Source of the DNA: Ananas comosus
Lineage: Eukaryota; Streptophyta; Magnoliopsida; Poales; Bromeliaceae
NCBI RefSeq assembly: GCF_001540865.1
Contig: NC_033642.1
Coordinates: 2,382,421-2,446,420, forward strand
Direction: 5' to 3'
DNA: 64,000 bases
Numbering within the stretch: the stretch's first letter is position 1; each line of letters begins with the position of its first letter. The notes beneath the pieces were generated by a model. The model worked only from the letters and a program-made list of their open reading frames with translations, had not been told where the DNA came from and searched no databases. This document shows, in pieces, positions 36,917-48,117 of the stretch. The position numbers and the translations under genes are program-made.

Positions 36917-37258
36917 TAAACTCTAAACCCTTCGCACATGCATTCCAACGCATCAACAATAACTCTAAACCCTTCACACATGCATTCCAACACATGAACA
37001 ATATTACAAAACACGGATTTTAAGGTCCATCAAGTACTTCTCTTTTTATTTATAGGATATCGCTACATGTACCCTCAAGTACCCTACAATACTATTGATG
37101 ATGTGATAATATCATTATTACATTCTAACCATTAATTACTAAATCTTAAATATATTATGAAATTCTAAGTGTAACCATTATGCCTAAATTCTAAGTCCTA
37201 ACCCATTTATACATGTTTGTCAACTCATCAGCTTTTTGGGTACTCACATTTCTCTTAT

Positions 37259-37615
37259 GGGAAAACTTCAAAAACCCCCCCTGTGGTTTCATGCATTCTC
37301 ACTTTCATACCCTGTGGTTTAAAACGTATCATTTTGCCCCCCTGTGGTTTCATTTTTCTCTTTTTGTTATCAATTTTATTATTTTTTTTTTCTTAAATCA
37401 GTGACAAAATTAAAATTAAAGGATACTAAAGTGAATATTCGATAAACATAGATGGTTATCTGAAGTTTTTTGTATATAATTTAACAAAATATTAACGAAA
37501 AAGCTTCTGAAAAGATAAAAACGAAACCACAGGGGGGCAAAATGATACGTTTTAAACCACAGGGTACTAAAGTGAGAATGCATGAAACCACAGGGGGGGT
37601 TTTTGAAGTTTTCCC
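37259..37615. mobile_element. Mutator-type foldback MITE, perfect 9 bp target duplication
   Basis: Ends GGGAAAACTTCAAAAACC and its exact inverted copy. Inverted arms run for about 100 bp (cctgtggtttcatgcattct and its complement). TTCTCTTAT flanks both sides (37250-37258 and 37616-37624). The near-perfect arms suggest a recent insertion. Confidence 0.93.
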
Positions 37616-37806
37616 TTCTCTTATTAATAAGCATTAATATTAATTGCTCACTAATTTTTATATACTACATCAGCCCAGTGCAGTAAAAAGTATCCTTAAC
37701 AAGTAGCTAAGGAATGTAACAAAGCCTCAGACTGGGGGAGAAATTATTGCCTAAACTAGATGTTTTTATGTGCAATTCATGCACCGTACTCTATATTTTA
37801 TATATA

Positions 37807-38315
37807 GGGCAATTGCTTATATACTCCTGAAAATTTCGATTTTTAATTTACCTCTCTTAAAATGCTAATATTAAAAGTACTTTTTTACGTTCTAAGTTAT
37901 TTCAAATATATCCCTAGATTCTATTACTGAACTGTTAACAATAGCCGTTATTTTTGTAAAATTATTATTTTACCTTTTCAAATGCATCCTTCTACCATCA
38001 CCAACTTTTCTTATTTGTCCTTAAGTTAGGAGCAAAAAAAGCATTTTAACTTTTGGTCTTTTCAAATATATCTCTCTGCCATTACCAATTTTTCTTATTT
38101 ACCCTTAAGTTATGGGCAAAAGAGATATATTGATTTTTTTAAAACTCTGGTAGACATTTAACTCACGTTTAATCCGAAAAAACTTAACGGGTGGCAATTG
38201 TGGGGGTGTTTTTGAATAACGAAGGAACATATGAACAGTATATTGAAAATAAAAAACAAGTAGGGATAAATTGGATATTTCCGAAGTTTTGAGAGGTATA
38301 TAGGAAATTATACCC
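37807..38315. mobile_element. Probable Mutator-type MITE
   Basis: The left end GGGCAATTGCTTATATAC resembles the inverted right end (GGGTATAATTTCCTATATAC). Flanks are TA-rich, and the 9 bp duplication is imperfect (about 7 of 9). It also has an internal direct repeat around cttatttgtccttaagtta / cttatttacccttaagtta. Confidence 0.5.
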
Positions 38316-39140
38316 TTATATTTATATTAGAAAAGTAAAAAAAGAAGGGGAAGAAAATATGATATACGTGATGTAAAATATCTAATAGGTTTATACATTA
38401 AAAATCATAAGTTTTAAAACTCTTTTTTATGTATATATGAACTTAGGTATTATAAAGATTTAGGATAAACTTCAAGTTTTTCTCCTGTGATTTATTTTTA
38501 TGGTTTAAAAAATTGTGCTTAACTATTTTCTAACTTTATTTTTGTTTCACCATAGATTTACTCTTAATTTTTTTTAAAAAAAAATTCTTCTACAAACTAT
38601 AGGATGTATTTTACTATCTTATGACACGCACTTTTCTTTATTGTAGTAATAAAAAAGTATTAGTTTGTTATCTTGTTTAATAATAGTTTCTTACACTGGA
38701 ACAAAAATAAAACTATGTCTTTGTCAATTCATTGCAACATTTTGAGCCAAATGGTAAATTTGGCAAAGTAAAATACGTTATATCATACCATAGTGGGATA
38801 ATTTAAAGTTTATCCATATATATTAAAAAATCAAACATGTATAAAGAAATAGTTTTGTTCATAAAAAAAAAAAAAAAACTAATCTTAAAATTTATGAATT
38901 TTTTAATATATATGTAGACCTGTTAATTGAACAAAAATCTAATGAAAACAACTTGAGACCGCATGACTCACCATTCGTGCGGCTTGGGAAAAAAAAAGGG
39001 GGCGTTATTGTTTTCCTTTTTTTAAAAAAATCAAAAATATAAGCAAAAAAAATTAAAAATATAAATTTTCAGAAATAAAATTTATAGAAGAAAAAATTTT
39101 ATAAAAAATAATTTTAGAAAGCAATGCACATGTAAGGAGC
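38316..39140. other. AT-rich intergenic, no gene seen
   Basis: No coding frame or terminal repeats found. Confidence 0.5.
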
Positions 39141-39496
39141 TAATTACTTCTAATATATTATTTTTATAAGACAAAAGTGAGAAAGATTAAGTTTAAAAAA
39201 AATTATATTTGACTGGTTAATGTGCTTTTATTTAAAAAACTAAAACTTTTAATAAAATATGGGACTTGTTTGTAACAAAGAAGAAAGAAGTAATTAATTC
39301 CATCTCTCTCACAATAATTAATTACTTCTAATATATTATTTTTATAAGACAAAAGTGAGAAAGATTAAGTTTAAAAAAAATTATATTTGACTGGTTAATG
39401 TGCTTTTATTTAAAAAACTAAAACTTTTAATAAAATATGGGACTTGTTTGTAACAAAGAAGAAAGAAGTAATTAATTATTGTGAGAGAGATGGAAT
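39141..39496. repeat. 159 bp exact direct repeat with an inverted spacer
   Basis: 39141-39299 and 39319-39477 appear identical. The 19 bp spacer (39300-39318, ccatctctctcacaataat) returns inverted right after the second copy (ending about 39496). Layout A-b-A-b'. Confidence 0.8.
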
Positions 39497-39753
39497 TATT
39501 TTAATTTTGAACAATTTAGAAAATATTATGCAATTTTGTATTGTTTTGAAGAAAAAAACACATGAAATTTAAAAGAATAAAATAAAATAAAATGCGGATT
39601 TATATTTTCTTAAATTTATTTTTTTTATTTATATATTTTTCACTTATATTTTTTTAATAAATAAATGATAATTACTTGCTCCAACTGGTTAATTGGAGCC
39701 CTGGGCACCACCCAATAATATGCCTGTAGTTGCTACATAGTAGAGTTATACAG

Positions 39754-40300
39754 AAAAAATTTACAGTATCACACTTGCACCATATCATCAGTAACAAGTT
39801 AATTAGATATCTCTTCTTGAGAGAAAAATATAATAAAAATATTTTTCTATTAATCATGATAGGACGGGTGAACCCAGCCAATTCTATTGGTTGGAGATAC
39901 TATGTCAGTAATATAACTGGTGCATTCTAAAATTTTTCAGTTACGAGGCGAACTATGAGGCGTGTCCCGCCCTTTCATGCAGAAAAATAGAAATGGTACG
40001 AGGAGTGACACGTGGGGCCCACCCACTCGGGTTGTTAAGTACGGCAACAAACCTACCTTAGCGCGGCTCAACGCGTGGCCCGGCAAATTGACCCTCTCTC
40101 TTCACGGAGGAATTCTACACTGTCACACTTGCACCACGTCATCAATAACAAACCAATCACATTTCTTCTTTTCAAACAAAAGTACAATAAAAATACTTTT
40201 TTACAATCATGATGGAACATATATTCTTAAAAAAATTAATTTGATTAGTTTGTTACGCCACGTCACTAATATATCCGTTGCATTCTAGAATTTTTCCTCT
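39754..40300. repeat. Two diverged copies of a short element
   Basis: About 39754-39935 and 40119-40300 share the order cacacttgcacca, atcatca(a/g)taacaa, aataaaaatatttt, atcatgat, and a closing gcattctaaaattttt type phrase. Probably two MITE copies; no clear target duplications. Confidence 0.5.
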
Positions 40301-40500
40301 TCACGATGCCATGCACGTTACATATATACATTCCCCCGCACCCTCCCCTTCTCTCACCTTTTCTCTTCCCCCTCTCATCCTCCTCCTCTTGTTCTGACCA
40401 CCTTTTACAAACAAAACGGGTTAGCAGCAGCAGCAGCAGCGACACGTGGAACTGGCAACTTTGGGAAGACTCCTGTACGTGACACGCGAGTGGTAACGCT
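39985..40500 (+). promoter_or_regulatory. Promoter-like stretch with G-box/ABRE motifs, no gene attached
   Basis: gacacgtggggcccacc at about 40007 joins an ABRE/G-box to a GGCCCA element; a second gacacgtgg is at about 40441. tacatatatacattccccc (about 40320) looks like a TATA box followed by a long CT-rich leader (40333-40400) and a CAG run. No open frame follows on the + strand up to 41 kb. Confidence 0.35.
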
Positions 40501-41099
40501 TTTCTCCATTTTTTTTTATATGCTAAATTATAATTATGTACGGCTTACTGTAAAGATATTAAATAATAAATATGTTGTTATATTTTTATTACTAAATATA
40601 AATTTTAATTTTAATAATCTTTGCATGAAGATGACATAACCTATATTTGTATTTATTGTACTTTCCTATAACCTATGCATGTACTTTAATTTCTACTGGT
40701 AAAGCGACATACGCGTTGAAGTTGATAGATGTACAGATCTTTCTTAAAATTTTCTTACACATTATGTGAGGACGAAAGTATAATATAAGTGCATTGTTCA
40801 CATTCTAAGCTATTACATAAATGAACCACTTTGCAGTAATTCCTATACATATATATTGCAATTATAAGAATACACATGATAAGCGATCAATTATAATGCC
40901 TAGTAAGTTTATAAATAACATATTAATTCAATAAACTGAAGCAGTATAATAGTATATGCAACACAAAGGCCACAAATAAAATAATGAGAAAGTAAAAGAA
41001 AGAAATTACATATTAATGCACAATTAGCACTATCAATGATTTTTCTAACCTCAAGTTCTATACAATTGAGGACTCATAGTAAAGAGAGAGTGGAGAAAA

Positions 41100-43268
41100 T
41101 GTCACCGAGCGTGCACCACTGTACCGACTTCGGATCGAAATACCCACATGTACGAACGTAGCGCCTGTCTTTCGATTGTGGAAGCCGGGTTAGAATCCAA
41201 CCCATAAATATAAAACACTAAACTCACAACCCCACAATTAATCCCACGGGAATCGGTTTTCCAAAATCGATTACCGTAACTCGCCGGAAGTCCCAAAAAT
41301 CGCACCGGGACTCCGCCGGGAACAACGAAGTGTCCCGAGACTCACCGACTAGCGCCACGAGTCACCCACTGCCACACAACACCATAATAAAGGTGTCCTG
41401 GCTGCAAAACACGTAAACTCACATCGAAACGGTTATCGTCGGATAACCGTTCCGATCCGGGTTCCCGAAAGTGTCAATTTCAACACCGAACCCACCGTTG
41501 CTCACCCGTCGTCTCCGAACCCTCAAAACAACGTAAGTAACCAGCCAATAAGGCTCAGTGACAAAGTATAATACACTAATGCATTGTCGGAAGAAATCCG
41601 AACCGAAATCGCGTTCCGTCGGCGAATTTCGCCGAAAAACGCACCGAAAATCGATATTCAATTTTCGCAAAGGCCTCGGGCCTTGGACAATCAGTCTAGA
41701 GATCACCCGCCACCCGCACACACTGCCCATAGCAGCCACGAAGTGTACATTTGCACAAAAGTCCTTACAATCACATAAAATCACATCATTTTATGTGATT
41801 TTCGAGATTTTACAGCTCGACAGCACAATTGAGGGATTTCGAGGCCGGCCGAGACACATGCTGATAGGTCTCGTCGTGTCGGAGTCCGTGCTCATGATCC
41901 AGAGCATAACCGTCCACTTTGGACAACGCGACAGCGACAAAAGTTCAGCGAACTACGTGCGCTGAACCTAAACTGCGCTTAATTCAAAAACCGGGACTTA
42001 CTGACCCTAAAGGAGATGAGCACGATGATCAGCACTGATCAAGGATCATCATGCTCACTTTCAAAAGCATCGAGGTGCCGCCAGGTCGCCGGAACAGTGA
42101 CCCGAACAGGAAACGATGGACAAAATAGCTTAATACAAGCTTACCTGGTCAAAGGGAGCTCAGGTTGGCCGACAACGGCCGGACGGCGGGCACCGGTAGC
42201 AGGCTGTTGCAACCGGTGTGGGGAGGTCGACGCTCGCGGCGGCGGGTAGCGGGAAGCAGCCGGAGGGGCGGCGGAGCAAGGTGAGTCCGCACCGCTAGGG
42301 CTCCGGTTCAGGGAGCTGCGGCGGCCACCGCGACAAGCGGGGCGCTCAGAGGCAACGGCGACAGGTCGCCGGAGGCCGGAGGGAGAAGGCGCAGCTGGCC
42401 CCAGGCGGCGGCGGCGCGCGAGAGAGGAGATGACTCTGCCTCAGCCCGAGCTTGCTCCATGTGGCCGCAAGCTGCCAGAGCAGCAGCGGCGGCGCGCAGG
42501 GACAGTTGCGACTGGCGGGGGAGGTCGTCAGAGGTCGGAGAAGGGCAACCCAAGTGGTCCTAAGTAGCGGCGGCGCGAGGGCCAGGAGCCAGAGCTACCT
42601 CAGCCCGAGCTGGCTCAGCTTGGCCGCAGGCTGCCAGGCCGGCAATGACGGCATGCGGGGACAGCGGCGATCGGTAGGGAAGGTTGCTGGAGATCGGAGC
42701 ACGGCTAGGGGAGGAGCCCGTGGGTGAAGAGCCCTCCAAGTTGCTGCTCGGACAAAGGTGGAGGAAGGTGGTGGAGAAGATGATGGAGAGGGTGAAGGGG
42801 TAGATTCCGGTGGCCGGCGACGTGCGCAGGCGGACGGGGTGTGGGCGGCTAGTGCAGGGGGAGGTGCTGACGGAGGCAGGGGATCAGCTGAGGGAGGAAG
42901 GCATCTAGGGTTAGGGTTTCATCAATGAAACCCTAAATGCCAATTTAAACCAAGTGTAATTTTGCATGATAGTCCTCCAAAGATGATTGTTTTTAACTAA
43001 GTCCCTCAAGTGCGTGTATTTTGCGCGTACGCAACTCAAAATTCGAAATCAAGCAAAACGGTGCATAATATGGAGAGTTTTGCGACTTTTCCGTTTTGCC
43101 AATTTCGACCCCTTCCCGATCTTCACACGATATCAGGTGATCCGTCTGTCGGATTTGCGAACAGACTGCATCAGCGCGTTTAGTACGTCCTTGGCATCAA
43201 CATCACTATTTTGTTTTGCCCGATTCGGTGACCAATTTGCAACGAAACCATCCTCTCCGAAAACCACC

Positions 43269-43335
<67 letters not shown>

Positions 43336-43387
43336 CAAATTCAAAATTCAAATTTGAATTCCTTTATTCAAAACCTCAGATATTACA
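41100..43387 (-). mobile_element. Gypsy-type LTR, probably solo
   Basis: On the - strand it starts TGTAATATCTGAGG at 43387, followed by AATTC-rich and (TA)n sequence, the same order as the Gypsy LTR at 45580. It ends GGTGACA near 41100. The GC-rich middle (42.0-42.9 kb) corresponds to the transcribed leader of such LTRs. An AC/TA microsatellite lies at 43269-43335. Flanking pentamers (gaaaa, gagta) do not match, so the left boundary is approximate. Confidence 0.6.
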
Positions 43388-45102
43388 GAGTAGATGTTCT
43401 TTACCTTTCTAGCATGTTGAATAATAAGAAAAATCCTATAAGAATTACATGAAACGACAAATCTCACCAAAGAATTAGATTATAAGCCTAAAATGAATGT
43501 GCAAGAAAAAATAAATTAATATAGATCAAATCCTTAAAGAGTGACAATAGTATTTAGAAAGCAAATACGAAGCGAAAACTACAAAGCAAAATAAGAAATA
43601 TTATTAAGTACTTTTCCGTTCTCAGGTAGCAATTGCTCCATATCTTTTTCTTTTTTTTACTTTGATTACAAATCAGAGGGTTAAGTGAGCATGTTAAACT
43701 CATTTAAAACTAAGGTTACGACATGGTTATGCTATTTGAATAGGAAGCTCTAAAATTCTTCTTGTTCTTACAATCTATTTTTAGATTTGCAAAAAAGAAT
43801 CATCTATCATTCGTGTAGTAAATAGCAATTAAATGCGCACATCGATCAAACACCTCTGAGCATTGTTAGCTATTGTTATCAAATATGCCAAAAAATTTCG
43901 AAAAAGATATAACATTTGGTTGAAGCAAAAGGAATGTCTGCAAGTAGTTTTCTATAGAGAAGCAAACTAAGAACTCTTATCAAAACATTATACATAATAT
44001 TAAGAGATAAAAGGTGAAAGACAGAATAATCACAGCCTCATAAGTAATCAAAAGCATACGATAATAAATTGGTAAAGTGCAATATAGGCAAATTTATACA
44101 ATTACAAATATATGAATCTAGAGTTTTGAAAACTTCTTCACATTTTGGGAAATGTGGATCCAATGCTCTTTCATGCTTTGATCTCTTTCTACACCTTAAG
44201 AATAAAGAAAATTATACTATAACAATTTGGTGAAGAGAATGTGGATAATAGTGATGTAATATTAACAACAAATAGTAAGAAAAAATAAAGAAAATCAATA
44301 AGAAGACGAACTAATTAAAGGTAATTAAATGTCATAACTTGTGATATAAAATGAAGGTAAAAAAATAGACACATCATTCTTTCAGCATATAGTAACAGAC
44401 TAAAAAGGAATGAAGAATAATAAAAAATAGAATAAATAAATAGAAGTTCAAAGCCTACAAATAAATAGGTTTTCAATGTTACTTTTGGATAACCAACACA
44501 ATAGGAAAAAAATGAGTAATAATGAATGCTAATTAAAACATTATGTAATATTTGATCATATCCTTAATAGTTAAGATTACTTGCACGTTCTCATGTGACT
44601 TCTTAAGAATACACTAACAAACAATCCTATGATAAGCAAGAGTAGATAGATTAAATATTCTCTATTTATTTAACTTTCGGTGAAATACATAGAAACTTAG
44701 GTTAGCTTATGCAGAAAATACACCAAGCACTTTGGAAAGCTATAGTTCTTTGTTGTAACAACTGACCACCTAGAGAATGCAATGATTTAACATCAAACCA
44801 AGGGAGGGTAGCTTAATAGTGACAAAAGTGTTGTCTGTGGAGAGGTAAGAGTGAACCTAACTCTAGGGCTATCTTAATTTGAGGCAGAATTCAGTAGCTT
44901 AAGTCGAGGAAAAAATTAATAGCAAATGAAGGATGGTGAGGATGCAAAGGTAAGCTGCACAAAAGATCTTGGGGCAGCATTGAGATTACATCCTTGGTCA
45001 AGCCATAAGACCAGTGGTTGTGATAGTTCCATTTTCTAAATATTCGTAGTCATCTAACTTGCCAAAAGGAGAAAAAAATCCGAATTTCACACCAAAGCAT
45101 GC
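43388..45102. other. Intergenic flank of the retrotransposon block
   Basis: AT-rich, with no recognised gene. On the - strand, 45102-44998 continues an open frame out of the LTR (SPFGKLDDYEYLENGTITTT) that looks protein-like but that I cannot name. Confidence 0.5.
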
Positions 45103-45579
45103 TGTCACAGCCTTAGAATTTTTGTTCGCAAAGCCCGTAAGGCGCACGCCTTCCTGCTCGAAGATGGGCAAGCCTAGCTCCTTATTGCTAGCTTGGACCT
45201 CCACTCCCTACAACTAAGTATGCAAAAAGAAGAGAAAAGAGAGAAACAGAGGTTCCCAAAAACTAAGTACTCCACTACTTAGTTTAATAGGACTACAAAA
45301 CACAACACCTCTTGTGTCTCTATCTTCTCTACTTTGGCCTTAGCCAACCCTCTTACTTATAGGCTCCAAGATATATTGAATATAGCTCATGCTAACTCAC
45401 TACTAAACACACATTAAAGCACATATTAACTCACCCACAATCACATAGTAATGAGCCCTCATTAATGCCTAATGATTGCAAGATGATCATAAGGGTTGCC
45501 CATGACTCTTGGGTTTCCGCTGGCAGTTATGAAGGTATTAATTGCAGCAGTTACATGCCCATTCACCTCTCATGAAAGG

Positions 45580-47882
45580 TGTAATATCTGGGATATTGTA
45601 AAAGGAGGAATTCAAAATTTCAAATTTTCAATTCAAAAATTTGAATATATATATATATATATATAGTGGCTATATTGCTATATTTGTGAGAGCAAGAGGG
45701 GAGTGGATCTTCACGAATTCGGGACCAAATCACACGAAACAAAAATGTAATCTCGAAGTCCGGCAGTACCAGAAGTGTTGGCAAAGTCTATTCGCAATTC
45801 TGATAGCGGATCGTCCAAAATTGCACAATTATCGAGTAGAGGTCTTTTGGGGAAAATTGCGTTTCGAAAAATCCCCCAACATTTCAGGTGCCAAATTGTG
45901 CGAAATCACACACGGAGGCGTCATTTTGTGAGTTACACATGCTGTGAAGGACTTGAGAAAAATTTTAGAATTTTTGTGGGGTTTTTCTGCATTTTTTCCA
46001 TGTTGCTCAAGAGAAACCCTAGGGTTTCTCTTCTTTTCTCTCCACCATATACCCCCACATCCCTCTCCTTCTCACAGCCACCACCTCCCCTCATCCCTAC
46101 GCGCGCCGCGCGCCGCCCAGCCGTCAGCGGCCCCTGTTCTGGCCACTATGATCCTTTTCTCTCTCTCTCAACCTTCTCTCAATCTTCTCTCAATCTCTCT
46201 CTCCCTCTCTCTTCTTTCTTGTGGACCCAAGCTGTAAGGAGGCCCGCACCAGCCTCAGGCCCTCTCCCCCTACGATGCCGGACCTCCGGCGGTCTTTCCC
46301 AGCGACCGGTGATACAGATGAGTACTTCGATCCGAAGCCGGTACAGCAGCTCATGCTCGATGACTTCTTATCTTTTTTCTCCTATTTGAATTGCATAGCT
46401 TATCATGATTATATGCTAAGCATCTTGCACACTACCTGGCGCTCGTTGGTCTACTCTACAGTTGTTCGTCTTATAGTATTATGATTGATCTAGTAGTAAA
46501 GTAGCACTCCGGTGATTGATTATCGTTGCATGACTTCATCACTGATGACATTTCGTAGTTGTTGATACAGTTATATAGACCTGATAGGTCAGTGGCATGG
46601 TGACATTCCTTCGGGAATATTAGACCGGATTTGGTCGGATATGGTTGTGGATTGTTTTATCGGCTTGTTGTCGTTGTTGGCCATTGAGCATATCGCATCG
46701 ATCGCCACAGCTCATGCATTTCACGTACACCAATGGTCCGATCCACCGCAAAAGGTGTTCTTTTCTAGAAAAGTGGTCGTACATCTGACCCGTAAGCCCA
46801 GTGGCTCAGTGCTGGGTCATATGCCAGGGAGACCCAGTGGTCTACTGCTAGAGTCATATCCCTAGTAGAGCGGTCGTGGCATAGCCGGAGCTCCTTAGAC
46901 CAATATGGCAGTTGATTGGGTATACTTGTGCTATCAGTGACAGCTGACGCATAGTCGTTTCCCTATTTTCCTTTGCAGTAGCGGTTATTCATACCATTAT
47001 CACAGTTGTTTTCAATTCAGTTATCATTGCTATTACGCTAGTTTGACTGTTGAGTCGTTGCTTTATTATCTCACTTTACAGTAGTAGCTTCTTTGGTAAT
47101 TATCAGTGGTTGTTATTCTTTGTCATTATACCGGATTTACTTGTGACTACTGCTATTTATCCCTTCCATCCACCATGTACAGCTTGCCTTCGTCGACTTG
47201 TGGTACCCACTAGGAGAAGAGCCTTGTTTACATGTTCTCACCCTCCTCACTATTTTTCAGGTAGCTCGGTCTATAAGGGTCAGGACAGTGCGTGAGGACA
47301 ATACTAGATAGTGAGCTCGAGATAGAGATCCTGACCTTACAGAATCAGTTTTGGTTTGGCGCTTACTATATGCATGTCAATAGATAGACTTGATAGCTTA
47401 GTTTTTTGCCACCCTCATACTTGTTAGTAGTTAGACAATATCGTGGTTCAGTGGATTTACTCGCGGATTTGGATATCTGTAGATTTTGAATACATGAAAG
47501 ATTTTGGACTGGGCTTTTAAACGAAGTTTTCTTTAAAGTATACTCGTAGTTTTCACAAATAATGGATATCTACCCCTCGTGGTAGCTTGTTTACTGTGAC
47601 ATAAAGGTTTCCATATGAAAAATGATTTTCAAAGTGATTTTTTGGTTTTTCGTGGATTTTTAAAAATTAGAGTTTCAAAGTGAAGCCTTTGTGTGGGAAG
47701 GCACTTTCAACTAGTAGGAATGAATGTGAAACTTAAGAAATGATAATTTGTGTGAATTGTGAATGTTGTTAGTGTGAGTGGTATGTAATGGTTGTCACTT
47801 GTACTATGTGCTTTGCCGTGCAAATATAAGGGAGACTCTGTCCGTTTGAACAGAGAATTTCTTGTATTTATGGCGGATCTGT
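45580..47882 (+). repeat. 5' LTR of the Gypsy element (first part)
   Basis: Contains the TA run at 45641-45664, a GC-rich CT-rich leader (46.0-46.3 kb) and a segment 46903-47882 that matches 56285-57290 in the 3' LTR at high similarity. Open frames here (for example 45775-46389) are LTR sequence, not genes. Confidence 0.85.
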
Positions 47883-48117
47883 TGTAATGTACCGAAAAGT
47901 TCGAGTTGCAATGTTAACTTTGATCTAAAGGATCAAAGTGAAGCTTGAACTGGTCGTGTATCATTCCCGAGTGATTTTGGAGGTATGGGAATGAATTCTG
48001 AAGATAATTGAGTGTTTCGGCGCAAATTGGGCGCGAAACAAAATTTACAGAGAATTTTCGGATTAAAGCGCTAACTTTGATTAAATGAATCAAAAGTGAA
48101 CAATGAGGATGATTTAT

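Larger units (their letters stand above)
35715..37640. repeat. Three-unit tandem repeat (about 215 bp) split by two transposons
   Basis: Unit 1 spans about 35715-35930; unit 2 35931-35985 plus 36920-37055; unit 3 37056-37258 plus 37625-37640. Units share phrases such as gctac/atgtacccc, atcattattattac, actaaatcctaa and catrtgtgttccaac. The Harbinger-like element sits in unit 2 and the Mutator-type MITE in unit 3. Confidence 0.65.

Noticed and set aside
42016..42727. GC-rich open frames on both strands
   Set aside because: They lie in the GC-rich leader of a Gypsy LTR; low-complexity Ala/Arg/Gly proteins without family resemblance.
45775..46389. 204-codon open frame
   Set aside because: Entirely within the Gypsy 5' LTR; Ser/Pro-rich, with no domain.
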